Made by a program: the position numbers and the translations under genes. From JBHIYN01 sp041984235 (GTDB lineage Bacteria; Pseudomonadota; Gammaproteobacteria; Ga0077536): DNA of 64,000 nucleotides. The stretch's first letter is position 1; every line of letters starts with the position of its first letter. The stretch spans positions 62,001 through 126,000 of the forward strand of contig JBHIYN010000012.1 in the NCBI GenBank assembly GCA_041984235.1, given 5' to 3'. Positions 53,501-61,643 of the stretch are shown piece by piece. Below the pieces are notes generated by a model. That model was not told where the DNA came from. It was given only the letters and a program-made list of their open reading frames with translations, and did not search any database.

Positions 53501-56046
53501 TCCTTGCTGGTCCGCCAGTAACCGTCCTCTTCGTCGATTCGAAAGTAACCCAGATCCTCAGCCGATCTTTCGGCGAGCCATTCAGTTGCCATCGCATCGG
53601 TGAGCACCTTGCTTTCGACTTTTGAGACGAGCCCGGTGGCGCCGACTTGGCCAAAGGGTGCACCGTCGTAGTGATAGCGATTGCTATTGAGTTCCACCCC
53701 GTTCTCGTCGACCTGCCGCACTGCCATGACGCGATCGAGGAAAAGGTTTCCCGCAGACTGGGCATATTCCTGGAACGTCACGATGGCTCTGGTCTCGCCT
53801 TTCGCGCTGAATGCCGCTCGGGATTGCTTAACATTGCCCCAACTGTCGAATGCTTGGTTCTCGACCGTCAGTCGATGCGCCACGTCGCCATTGTCCGAGT
53901 GCAACTGCTGCCAGTGCATGCCAAGGCGAGTTTGGACAGCGTCGCCATAATCGGCGACTGTCCACTCATATCCGCCTTGCAATAGTATGTTGTCGTCGAA
54001 CGCGTCGGTGTCTCGAGCGACGCCGTAGGTTTCGAGTTGGCCGAAAGTGGCTGCTTCCACCAAGGGATAAACAACGCTGGCGTCTTTCGGGGCGGCCCAA
54101 GTGAATCGAATTCGTCTCGCTTTGACTTCGTCCGAGCCGGCCTCGCGAATTACGGTGGCGCTGAAGAAAAAACGTGATACGGGGAGCCGCATCCGCACCG
54201 GGTTGCGATAGTGGAATGTCTGATCCCACACTGCCTGATCGTTCCGATCTTCTATTACGCGACGCTGCAGCACCCGTCGGGGGCTCGGCCAGGAAACCGC
54301 CCAGTCCGTCGCCATATCTGTCGTAGCGCAATACTCGTACTGCGTGACCAGCCCTAGCTGATTGTCGAGGCCAAGCAGCTCACCGGGAGGAGCACCTTTC
54401 CAGGGGTCCAGAATGAAGGCATCAGCTTCGTCGGACCATATCAGAATCTGTGAATACCCCAGGCCGTTGAAATCGTCGATAACGATGCTGCTCATTGGTG
54501 TGAAGCGTAGGTCGGGCACCGTAAAGGCGGGCACAAAGGACAGGCCTCCGCTCCCGAAGTAAACGCTGATGGCGCCACTGTGGACCACCACCAAATCCAT
54601 CGTGCCGTTGCCGGTCAGGTCGGAGAAGTGCACTGCGGCTTCAGTCAGATCAACCAATCCATCGGGCAGATCGATGGATATCCTCTGCCATGGCGACCAC
54701 TCCAGTAGTCCAATCCCGTAGGCGATCTCCAGATAGTCGTTTCGGACACGCACTAGATCTACCCACTGCGTGCCAGACAAGTTGGTGACGTAATCGTTCG
54801 CGGATAGATCAACCCAGTGCGTACCCATGGCACGGCTGTGCCGCTCCGCTGCGAATACGCCGTTGACGGTCAAGTAAGCTCGGAACTCGTCATTCGGCGA
54901 ATCGGCCACGAGAAGGTCCGCCACGCCGTTTCCGTCCAAGTCCATCAGACGGCTGCCCTCGTTCATGACCTCCGTCGGTGCCGTTGCTGACCAGTCCTCG
55001 AATGCGCCGAAGCCGGTAGCAGGATCGTATCGGTGAACGCCGCGCGTCGTTTCGCTAAGCACTATGAGGTCGCGATAGCCGCGCCCGAGAATATCACCGA
55101 ATCCGACCCGGTCGGCGTGCTGTATAAGGGCCGACGGGGCGTCGTTCACGGTCTCCGGAGATCCGAATTGGCTGTCGCCGATACTGGGGTATACCAACAC
55201 GTCGCCACCGAATTCTGTCCATAAGTCGGTTCGGCCAATTCCTTTCCATTGGATTGACCGGCTTGTTCTGGGTGGTGACACGTCGGGCTTCGCGAAAGCC
55301 GGCGGTTCGTCGAGTCCGTCGCCGCGCCACGACAGCTCTACCATCATCTGCTCGCGGGTAGCAGATACGCGTGAAATCGCGGTCATGATGCTCTGTCCGG
55401 CGATCGTCAGGTACTCGAAGCGATATCCACGGACCAAGACGGATTCTTGCTCGTCCGGTGGTGTTCCGCGGACGGATAGCCCTCGGCACCGGTCCTCAAG
55501 AATTTGAAGGATGCCCGCACGCGTGTCGACCACTGGGTCGGGCCGTTCTTCATACTCAAACTCAAGCCGATAGATAGACCATTCGATCGATCGGGGCACG
55601 CCGTCCGCCCGAAACTGATAGACCGTGGAGTGCCCGTCGGAGGACACAGTCTCAGAGAGGAGAAACAAGGCGCTGCCATGACGTCGAAAGACCTGGCGCG
55701 ACCCGTCTCGGTAGCGGACGACCAATTCGGTATCCGCGGTGCGGACGATCCTGGCTTCCTCGGCGGCAGTCTCAGGCTGGAAGGCGTCTGGGGAAATTGA
55801 AACGAGCGGGCCAAGGTCCGAGTGGGTCCAACGCCCGGCCAGCAACCGGATTTCGGGGAGATTGAAGAGTAGGTTTTTTCCGATCTCTCCAGGATTCTGC
55901 CCCGCACCATAAACGATTTGCAGGTCCGGATTAGTACCGTTCGGCCCACTGGGAAGGTCAAGCGGGAAATTCCAACGAACCTGACCGTACTTTGCGATTG
56001 CCTCTGTCGAAATGCCGGCTGCACCGGCCTGACTTGCACTTTCCAT
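50518..56046 (-). CDS. Tc toxin TcB-TcC fusion (SpvB, FG-GAP and RHS repeats)
   Basis: The 1842-residue protein starts with an SpvB domain (ISTEAIAKYGQVRW ... VYGAGQNPGEIGKNL), continues with FG-GAP-like repeats (LMDLDGNGVADLLVADS; LTGNGTMDLVVVHSG), many RHS/YD repeats, and the RHS core end (FLTPDPMVRNPDR ... ANDPLSFRDETGL, near residue 1582). TcB and TcC are usually separate genes; here they are one. The last ~260 residues are a variable tail with Gly-rich hydrophobic stretches and an unrecognised terminal part, the likely effector. GGGGGAG precedes the ATG. Confidence 0.85.
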   Translation of the reverse strand: MESASQAGAAGISTEAIAKYGQVRWNFPLDLPSGPNGTNPDLQIVYGAGQNPGEIGKNLLFNLPEIRLLAGRWTHSDLGPLVSISPDAFQPETAAEEARIVRTADTELVVRYRDGSRQVFRRHGSALFLLSETVSSDGHSTVYQFRADGVPRSIEWSIYRLEFEYEERPDPVVDTRAGILQILEDRCRGLSVRGTPPDEQESVLVRGYRFEYLTIAGQSIMTAISRVSATREQMMVELSWRGDGLDEPPAFAKPDVSPPRTSRSIQWKGIGRTDLWTEFGGDVLVYPSIGDSQFGSPETVNDAPSALIQHADRVGFGDILGRGYRDLIVLSETTRGVHRYDPATGFGAFEDWSATAPTEVMNEGSRLMDLDGNGVADLLVADSPNDEFRAYLTVNGVFAAERHSRAMGTHWVDLSANDYVTNLSGTQWVDLVRVRNDYLEIAYGIGLLEWSPWQRISIDLPDGLVDLTEAAVHFSDLTGNGTMDLVVVHSGAISVYFGSGGLSFVPAFTVPDLRFTPMSSIVIDDFNGLGYSQILIWSDEADAFILDPWKGAPPGELLGLDNQLGLVTQYEYCATTDMATDWAVSWPSPRRVLQRRVIEDRNDQAVWDQTFHYRNPVRMRLPVSRFFFSATVIREAGSDEVKARRIRFTWAAPKDASVVYPLVEAATFGQLETYGVARDTDAFDDNILLQGGYEWTVADYGDAVQTRLGMHWQQLHSDNGDVAHRLTVENQAFDSWGNVKQSRAAFSAKGETRAIVTFQEYAQSAGNLFLDRVMAVRQVDENGVELNSNRYHYDGAPFGQVGATGLVSKVESKVLTDAMATEWLAERSAEDLGYFRIDEEDGYWRTSKEIEIDGSLRTVRDPFGRASTYEFDTANIQLVRATDAGNHSIAFEVSYEHARPSSVTESSTRQRRQLHDDLGRTIEQYSSPYLLPVSTYSYEGPTVRQTRFGRDSLRRDAYQVEIHHNGMGEVFKTLRCDGNGNDAYAEEHVIRGPRGKIVREYAPYFDQAAAAFGTREYDELDRVIAFTTQNGVRRRHIHDGLSERVEVQAASGNWIRHASKSLDVFFATQETVSGSNNVGSLVERVNDYRGNPLILKEPTGRVRRSAYDLLGRKWFEESPDRGSQIFVQDAGDQLREVVRDAQTAITYTYSATGQVLESTIADTDETARRTLGEPGRLGADKLQRVDHEAGTNIITYNAEDRPAVRRFETPTLSGAVEVEYHYRPDGQIKELIYIDTQAGMRRVIPYRYDRFGRLAGVPGFLKKIEYDAAGAMRRMEYQNGVVTELEWQRDKTTMAGYRISLEDAVLHSEDFGFDFRGKLDEITYHDATKRSFTRDELSRVIREVCLRTGEAPKELTFGFDPHGNVLELEGRTLTYDAGGRLASVGSDPVTQDELGRVTQIGDRQYAYDLTNQCNSITYVDSTETFRYDHTGNATLSLDGSGNLNWFTPDPTVVVTRDGVFGCVVLGELPVAIFRIRDGLTRFLHTNHRGDIALVTDAAGQVARRHSYSLFGESSLAAGEKGFEGKRWSNPGQCYHFGPRLYAPELGRFLTPDPMVRNPDRPISYNAYAYCANDPLSFRDETGLGWDPLGDFFDWVGDHIVEIIAVAVIVALVVFTGGAALYIGMAIGGIIGGVSAAQSGQDVLRGVLVGAALGGLGAVAGAALAGAAGVAGSTTMWGMVANGAIIGSVNGAAMGLASGIAAGESGDVVLERAFAGAIIGGITGGLFGAAEYGVKSFLKAGPSQTFGQFKEKLVTPNNSATMSNPSLEKAVMKGAGYVLEQWSKTPAAHSIVRSAANIVFSAGGYVAITQTVSGVGVQDLDATTKAVKEFLDGRIFKIVDETF

Positions 56047-56103
56047 CGTGCTCCCCCTATGTGAGTTCTTGTCGTTTACAAGTTTACAAGGCCGTACGCT
56101 GCA

Positions 56104-56781
56104 TCAAACAAGCTCGCCTCTGAAAACAACGACACCACAGATCGTCGCGTTTGAGTTCACCTCGATGATCCGGTGCGGCCAGTCTGGATTCAGCGCCTTC
56201 AGGTACTGATGGCCTTCTTCGATGATCAGCTGCTTGAACGTCGCCTCCTGGGAGTCCTCTAGGCGAACGACGACATACCGCCCACTGACTGGTGCGACCT
56301 GGGGATCCACGAAGATCAGATCGCCGTCGTGGAACTTCGGCTCCATGCTTTCGCCCCGAACCCGCAGCACGAAGGTATCTGGGCTACACCGAACCGGACA
56401 CGGCAGTAGATCCTCGGCGTCACCGAGCTCGAAATTTCCTGCGATTTCAGACCATTCGCCGGCCTGAACCCACGATATCAGTGGGTGCAGGCTGCGCACG
56501 TCCGGGCCCGGTTCGGCGTTGTAGTGCGCATGTTCCTCCGTTGCGACTCGATGTGGTTCATCCATCCATCCGTCCGGCTTGCCCATGGCGCGCTCGAGCT
56601 TCGCCGCCAGGTCGTCACCAACACCGCGGGGTGTTCCCTTCGGCGTCGTGAGCTGGTTGCGAATCTGACTGAGGTAGGACTCGCTCGTGCTGGCGAGGCG
56701 GGCAAGCGCGGCCGCCGATCCGGCTTCGGCAACCAGCAGCTCGAGGTTGCTCAGCCGAACCGTCTCATGCCTTCGCTTCAT
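56104..56781 (-). CDS. Phage-type repressor (HTH plus S24 LexA-like domain)
   Basis: The 225-residue repressor has an N-terminal helix-turn-helix (SAAALARLASTSESYLSQIRN) and a C-terminal self-cleaving domain. The cleavage site is Ala107-Gly108 (WVQAGEW), the catalytic Ser is Ser145 (RGESMEP) and the Lys is Lys183 (ATFKQL). It is probably inactivated after DNA damage through RecA and then lets the island excise. I chose the ATG at 56781. It is divergent from the Cro-like gene. Confidence 0.9.
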   Translation of the reverse strand: MKRRHETVRLSNLELLVAEAGSAAALARLASTSESYLSQIRNQLTTPKGTPRGVGDDLAAKLERAMGKPDGWMDEPHRVATEEHAHYNAEPGPDVRSLHPLISWVQAGEWSEIAGNFELGDAEDLLPCPVRCSPDTFVLRVRGESMEPKFHDGDLIFVDPQVAPVSGRYVVVRLEDSQEATFKQLIIEEGHQYLKALNPDWPHRIIEVNSNATICGVVVFRGELV

Positions 56782-56800
56782 CGCATCCGCCGGGTTCGTG

Positions 56801-56867
56801 TTTAGCACGATGGTAAAGATAAACCTGCTAAAGGCTCTTGGCAAGGCAATGAGCATGACGCTAATGT
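56801..56867 (+). promoter_or_regulatory. PR-like promoter and operators of the repressor/Cro switch
   Basis: TTGGCA (56838), 18 bases, then TAATGT (56862) forms a promoter for the Cro-like gene. Half-sites TTTAGCA (56801) and TGCTAAA (56826) are inverted repeats of the motif seen at 47041. The expected start of transcription falls on or next to the ATG at 56875, so the mRNA may be leaderless. Confidence 0.65.
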
Positions 56868-56874
56868 CTTGTGC

Positions 56875-57150
56875 ATGGAGCTAAGAGACTTTCTGAGAGC
56901 AGCGAGCAAGCGGGAACGCGCGGACGTCGCCGTCGTCTGTAACGATTCCGTGTCCTACCTCTACCAGCTGGCGGGCAAGCATCGGTACGCAAGCGCCCTG
57001 ATGGCGGCGCGAATCGAGGCCCAGACTCGGGACGTCGCGGCGCGTTCAGGAGGCCGGCGCAAGACCGTGCCCCGTGAGAGCCTGGTGCGCTATCCGGAGA
57101 TTTTCGAGCGTGAGGAGTCGTACCTCATGGTCGCGGAAGAGCGGCCATGA
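56875..57150 (+). CDS. Cro/YdaS-like DNA-binding protein
   Basis: A 91-residue protein that begins MELRDFLRAASKRERADVAV and has SVSYLYQLAGKHRYASALMAARIE, the look of a YdaS-type Cro protein. It is divergent from the repressor. It has no ribosome site, consistent with a leaderless message. Its end overlaps the ParB-like gene by four bases. Confidence 0.75.
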   Translation: MELRDFLRAASKRERADVAVVCNDSVSYLYQLAGKHRYASALMAARIEAQTRDVAARSGGRRKTVPRESLVRYPEIFEREESYLMVAEERP

Positions 57151-58223
57151 CCCGCAAGGCGGCTCGGCATGACGCCGACGCCGGCGAGGCACCCGGTGAC
57201 GTCCTGGAGCTCGTGACCCTCGACGTCGGCCGGATCCACCCGTACGAACACAATCCCCGGCGTGCGCCTAACACGGAATACGACCGCATCAAGGCCTCGA
57301 TTCGGGCGGACGGTCTCAGCCAGCCGCTCGTGGTCACCCAGCGACCGGGCGAAACCGACTACATCGTGCACGCCGGCGGGAACACTCGTCTGCGAATCCT
57401 GAAGGAACTGTTCGAGGAGACCGACGACCGGCGCTTCGCGACTGTTCCGTGCGTGATCCGACCGTGGACCCGCGAGGCCGATGTCCTGCTCGCCCATCTC
57501 AAAGAGAACGACCTCCGCGGTGACCTGACGTTTCTCGACAAGGCACTGGCCGTAGCTGACGCGAAGCGGTTTCTGGAGGAGGCTTCGGGAGAACCCTTCA
57601 CGCAGTCGCAACTCGCGGAGGCGCTACGGCAATGCGGATACGGTTTGAGCCAGGGTCTCATCTCGCAGATGGCGTACGCGGTCGAGCGGCTTCGTCCGAT
57701 TCTGTCACAGGCCCTGGAAGGCGGCATCGGTCGGCCGCAGGTTGCCAAAATCCGTTCGCTGGAACGCGCAGCACGCGCAATCTGGATGGCCCGAAGCATT
57801 GACACGGAAATCGAGTTTGACCAGACGTTCGATGCCTTGTGCCGGCGTTACGACACATCGGAATGGGACATCGCGAGCCTGCGGCGATCGCTCGAAGCGG
57901 AAATTGCCGAGCGCGCCGATAGCAGCATCCATGCGGTCAGCCTCGAGATCGACGCGCGGTTATCCGGACGTCACCAGGCGTCCTTCGCCCCAGACGCAAC
58001 CGACGAACTTGACGAACCGATTGACGAGGCTATCGAGCCTGCCCGAAAGGCCTCCGATGAGAACACCCAAGCGCCGCTTGTGCCACGAAACGGAACCTTG
58101 TCGCCCGCTGAGCCCACAGACCGAGCCGCGGCAAAGTTGGCGGTCAGTCCAGGATTCCACGACCCCGTTGATGGCCATATGCCCGAGGGCTGTGGATCGG
58201 CGTGGAATATTGACCCCTTCTGA
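57147..58223 (+). CDS. ParB-family protein of the PFGI-1/ICE type, truncated by IS21-family element
   Basis: The N-terminal ParB domain (DVGRIHPYEHNPRRAP ... HAGGNTRLRILKELFEE ... LLAHLKENDLRGDLTFLDKA) resembles the ParB proteins of PFGI-1-class integrative elements, which are longer. The frame continues into the left repeat of the insertion at 58191 and stops at 58223, so the last eleven codons are IS sequence. The C-terminus and everything that followed appear lost. Function is doubtful. Confidence 0.85.
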   Translation: MTRKAARHDADAGEAPGDVLELVTLDVGRIHPYEHNPRRAPNTEYDRIKASIRADGLSQPLVVTQRPGETDYIVHAGGNTRLRILKELFEETDDRRFATVPCVIRPWTREADVLLAHLKENDLRGDLTFLDKALAVADAKRFLEEASGEPFTQSQLAEALRQCGYGLSQGLISQMAYAVERLRPILSQALEGGIGRPQVAKIRSLERAARAIWMARSIDTEIEFDQTFDALCRRYDTSEWDIASLRRSLEAEIAERADSSIHAVSLEIDARLSGRHQASFAPDATDELDEPIDEAIEPARKASDENTQAPLVPRNGTLSPAEPTDRAAAKLAVSPGFHDPVDGHMPEGCGSAWNIDPF

Positions 58224-58304
58224 GGGGTGATCGGCGTCGAAAACTGACCCCCTTCGTAATGTAGATGAGAGAGTCCCGTGTTTTGCCGCGGGAGCTCGAA
58301 GGGG

Positions 58305-59816
58305 ATGTTGACGGTGGAGACGCAGGGCAAGATCAGGCGAGATCATTTCGTCCATGGGAAGAGCATCAAATCGATCGTTCGCGACCGTGGCATCGCGCGA
58401 AACACGGTCCGCAAGGTGTTGCGCTCGGAGGACACGGCGCCCAGCTACACACGGTCGGTGGTAACGCGCCCGAAGCTGGGGCAGTTCGAGGCCGAGTTGG
58501 AGGCTTTGCTCGAAGAGAACGCCGGCAAAAGCAAGCGTGAACGACTGACCTTGATGCGGCTGTTCGAGCAGCTCCAGCAGCAAGGTTACGCAGGCAGCTA
58601 CGACGCAGTCAGGCGCTACGCGCGGCAATGGCGAGAGCGCGTCGGTATGGCGTCAGCCGAGGCATTCGTCCCGTTGGTGTTTGCCCCGGGAGAAGCCTAC
58701 CAGTTCGACTGGTCCCATGAGATCGTGGTCATCGACGGGGTGACGACGACCGCGAAGATCGCCCATCTGCGCCTGTGCCACTCGCGGATGATGTTCGTGT
58801 GCGCCTATCCGCGCGAGAGCCAGGAGATGGTGTTCGATGCGCACAACCGGGCGTTCGCGTTCTTTGGCGGCAGTTGTACCCGTGGCATCTACGACAACAT
58901 GAAGACCGCGGTCGAGTCGGTGTTCGTCGGCAAGGCGCGCACGTTCAACCGCCGCTTTGAGCAGATGATGAGCCATTACCTGGTCGAGCCGGTGGCCTGT
59001 ACGCCGGGTGCCGGCTGGGAGAAGGGCCAAGTCGAGAACCAGGTCGGGACGATGCGCGACCGGTTGTTCACGCCGCGTTTGCGCGCCGGGTCGTTCGCGG
59101 AGATGAACGCCCGGCTGCTCGAACGCTGTGTCGCCTATGCGCGTGACAAGACGCACCCGGAGTACACCGACCGTACTATCTTCGAGGTGTTCGAAGCCGA
59201 ACGGGCGCATCTTATCGGTCACCGCATCCCGTTCGATGGTTACCGGACCCAGGTTGCCACGGTCTCGAAGACCTGCCTGGTGCGCTTCGACCACAACCGT
59301 TACAGCGTCCAGGCGCGTGCGGTCGGACGACCGGTTGAGGTCTATGCCTACGCCGAGCGCATCGTCATCCGCCAGGACGGGGAGATGGTTGGTGCGCATG
59401 AACGCCGCTTTGGCCGCGGTCAGACGGCCTATGACCCCTGGCATTATGTGCCAGTCCTGGCGCGTAAACCGGGCGCGCTGCGCAACGGTGCCCCGTTCCG
59501 GGACTGGGTCTTGCCCGGCAGCCTCGGTCAGGTGCAGGCGCGCTTGCGGCGTGTCGCTGACGGTGACCGGCAGATGGTCACCATCTTGAGTGCGGTGCTC
59601 ACCGATGGGCTGGAGGCGGTCGAGGCTGCCTGCACGGAGGCCCTCGCGGCGAAGCTCGCCCATGCCGACGTCGTGCTCAATATCCTTGCCCGCCGACGTG
59701 AACCTGAACCACCGCCGGCGATCACCACGCCGGCCGCTCTCAGGCTGACTCGCGCACCACTGGCCGATTGTACCCGGTATGACCGTCTGCGGAGGGCACA
59801 CGATGGAGCGCCATGA
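58305..59816 (+). CDS. istA: IS21-family transposase IstA
   Basis: The 503-residue transposase has an N-terminal helix-turn-helix (KSIKSIVRDRGIARNTVRKVL) and a DDE core with FDWSHE, IYDNMKTAV and EKGQVENQVG. The ATG at 58305 gives the normal start; an upstream in-frame ATG at 58278 is possible. It overlaps istB by 14 bases. Confidence 0.94.
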   Translation: MLTVETQGKIRRDHFVHGKSIKSIVRDRGIARNTVRKVLRSEDTAPSYTRSVVTRPKLGQFEAELEALLEENAGKSKRERLTLMRLFEQLQQQGYAGSYDAVRRYARQWRERVGMASAEAFVPLVFAPGEAYQFDWSHEIVVIDGVTTTAKIAHLRLCHSRMMFVCAYPRESQEMVFDAHNRAFAFFGGSCTRGIYDNMKTAVESVFVGKARTFNRRFEQMMSHYLVEPVACTPGAGWEKGQVENQVGTMRDRLFTPRLRAGSFAEMNARLLERCVAYARDKTHPEYTDRTIFEVFEAERAHLIGHRIPFDGYRTQVATVSKTCLVRFDHNRYSVQARAVGRPVEVYAYAERIVIRQDGEMVGAHERRFGRGQTAYDPWHYVPVLARKPGALRNGAPFRDWVLPGSLGQVQARLRRVADGDRQMVTILSAVLTDGLEAVEAACTEALAAKLAHADVVLNILARRREPEPPPAITTPAALRLTRAPLADCTRYDRLRRAHDGAP

Positions 59817-60531
59817 GTTGATGGACATGCTGGGCGAGCTGAAGCTCGCCGGCATGCGTGCCCACTATGACGATATCGTTACCCAGGGACGCAAACGCCA
59901 GAGGCCGTTCGAGGTCTTGTTCGGCGAACTGCTCTCCGCCGAGATTGCCGAGAAGAGTGCGCGCTCGATCCGTTATCAACTCGGAATCGCCCGCTTGCCG
60001 GTCGCCAAAGAGCTGGCCGAGTTTGCCTTCGACGAATCACCGGTCAATCAGGACCTCGTCCAGGATATGGCAACGGGTGGCTTCCTGGCACATCAACGTA
60101 ACGCCGTGTTCATCGGCGGCACCGGGACCGGCAAGACCCATCTCGCCATCGGTGTTGCCCGCGCCTGTATCCGCGCCGGCTTCAAGGGCCGCTTCTACAA
60201 CGTCGTCGACCTCGTCAACCAACTCGAGACCGAGACCCGTGACGGCCGTGCCGGGCGCCTGGCCGACACCCTCTCGCGCGTCGACTTTGTCATCCTCGAC
60301 GAACTCGGCTACCTACCCTTCGCTCAGTCAGGCGGGCAGCTCTTGTTCCACCTGGTCAGCCGACTCTACGAGCGCACCTCGCTCATCGTCACGACCAACC
60401 TCGACTTTGCCGAATGGCCGAAGGTCTTCGCTGACCCGAAAATGACCACGGCTCTACTCGACCGTCTGACCCACCACTGCGAAATCATCGAATCCGGCAA
60501 CGAAAGCTGGCGCTTCAAGCACCGCGAATGA
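59803..60531 (+). CDS. istB: IS21-family ATPase helper IstB
   Basis: The 242-residue AAA+ protein shows Walker A (GGTGTGKTHLAIGV) and Walker B (FVILDELGYLPF). It loads the transposase onto target DNA. GGAGG precedes the ATG at 59803. Both ist genes look intact. Confidence 0.94.
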   Translation: MERHELMDMLGELKLAGMRAHYDDIVTQGRKRQRPFEVLFGELLSAEIAEKSARSIRYQLGIARLPVAKELAEFAFDESPVNQDLVQDMATGGFLAHQRNAVFIGGTGTGKTHLAIGVARACIRAGFKGRFYNVVDLVNQLETETRDGRAGRLADTLSRVDFVILDELGYLPFAQSGGQLLFHLVSRLYERTSLIVTTNLDFAEWPKVFADPKMTTALLDRLTHHCEIIESGNESWRFKHRE

Positions 60532-60611
60532 CCCCTTCAACCGGGGTCAATTTTAGACGCCGATCAGGGGTCAATTTTGCGTGCCGATTGACAGCCAAAC
60601 CTGAATAGAAG

Positions 60612-60634
60612 GCCCGCACTAGCGGGCTTTTTTT
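60612..60634 (+). terminator. Rho-independent terminator
   Basis: GCCCGC-ACTA-GCGGGC is followed by seven T. It lies 18 bases after the insertion sequence and probably ended the gene that was cut away. Confidence 0.8.
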
Positions 60635-61011
60635 CTGGTTTGGTGGAGAGGGCGTAGTGGTCGAGATGCCTAATGTGCAACGCGTCCGGTCCTTACGATG
60701 ATGGCCGTTGACCGTACCCCTCGGCCGGTTGCGCGACTATCAATAGTGATTGACCAGGGGCGTTTCCGATCGCGGGAGGGAGCGTCCCCGTCCGTCGTCA
60801 TCAATCTCGCGCGAAATGATCGAGCCATCGGGCCGGAGGCGAAGACCGCCTTCTGTGTGCCGTCCCCGATCCAAATTTCGTAGTACCCGGCGTCCGATCT
60901 TCAAACTGGCGTGAAACCCTCGCGATGTTTCCGGAGGCTACGTTGGATGCGAGAACGTTGTCGGTGTTGGTCCACAGGCTTTTCTGACCCGCGAAGGCGG
61001 CGAGCGATCGG
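60635..61011. other. No gene recognised
   Basis: About 380 bases between the terminator and higA. On the minus strand an open frame runs 60801-61055, but it overlaps higA and has no recognisable domain. I see no RNA gene or repeat. Confidence 0.5.
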
Positions 61012-61314
61012 TTACGCGGCACTCTCCAGAGGTTTTGCACGATTGATACGCGCAAGCTCCTTCGGGTCGTGCATTGCGTCCCAAAGTTCGCTTCGGCGCT
61101 GCACGTTCAGCCAGAAGTCCGGACTGTTGCCGAACACTCGTGCAAGGATCAATGCGGTTGCGGCGGTGACACTGCGGCGATTGTTACACAGTTCGTTGAC
61201 GTGCTTGCGCGGCACGCCCATGGCCTCGGCGAGCGCGCCTTGGGTCAATCCCAGCGGCTCCATGAATTCCTCGGTGAGGATTTCGCTCACGGTGGCAGGT
61301 TTGCGCTTGGTCAT
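61012..61314 (-). CDS. higA: HigA-family antitoxin
   Basis: A 100-residue XRE-type helix-turn-helix protein (EEFMEPLGLTQGALAEAMGVPRKHVNELCNNRRSVTAATALILARVF) with the HigA end (SPDFWLNVQRRSELWDAMHD). It follows the toxin gene by 32 bases and likely represses the pair. Confidence 0.92.
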   Translation of the reverse strand: MTKRKPATVSEILTEEFMEPLGLTQGALAEAMGVPRKHVNELCNNRRSVTAATALILARVFGNSPDFWLNVQRRSELWDAMHDPKELARINRAKPLESAA

Positions 61315-61346
61315 TAACACGGGTCTTACCCCCTTCGGGTTCTGCT

Positions 61347-61643
61347 TCAGCGGTAACTGTGATCGTCCAGGTAGACGTCAGCCGCTTCACCGCGGCCGCT
61401 ATCCCATCGGAAGACCAACCGCCATTGTCTATTGACGCGAAGCGAATGGAATCTCGCCAGATTGCCGCGCAGCTTCTCGAAGTGATTGCTGGGCGGTGTG
61501 CGAAGATCCTGATCGGTCGTTGCGTCATCGATCATCTGGAGCTTGCGGAAGAGACGAGCTTCGACATCCGCGGGGATCTTTTTCGAAGAAACATCCTCAA
61601 CGAAAAAAGCGCGCAGCCACTCGTCGCGAAAGCTGACGATCAT
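61347..61643 (-). CDS. higB: HigB/RelE-like toxin
   Basis: A 98-residue ribonuclease-like toxin (RLFRKLQMIDDATTDQDLRTPPSNHFEKLRGNLARFHSLRVNRQWRLVFRW). The order toxin-antitoxin is typical of hig. GGAG lies nine bases before the ATG. It may stabilise the island. Confidence 0.9.
   Translation of the reverse strand: MIVSFRDEWLRAFFVEDVSSKKIPADVEARLFRKLQMIDDATTDQDLRTPPSNHFEKLRGNLARFHSLRVNRQWRLVFRWDSGRGEAADVYLDDHSYR

Larger units (their letters stand above)
58191..60593. mobile_element. IS21-family insertion sequence
   Basis: The 2403-base element starts TGTGGATCGG and ends CGATTGACA, the TG...CA ends of IS21. Each end has two tandem copies of a GATCGGCGT...TGACCCC unit (period 34 at the left, 24 at the right, inverted). 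It holds istA and istB. No target duplication is visible: the left flank ends AGGGC and the right flank starts GCCAA, which suggests a deletion on one side. Confidence 0.9.

Noticed and set aside
60801..61055. Minus-strand ORF after the IS element
   Set aside because: It overlaps higA and shows no domain; kept only as part of an unassigned region.
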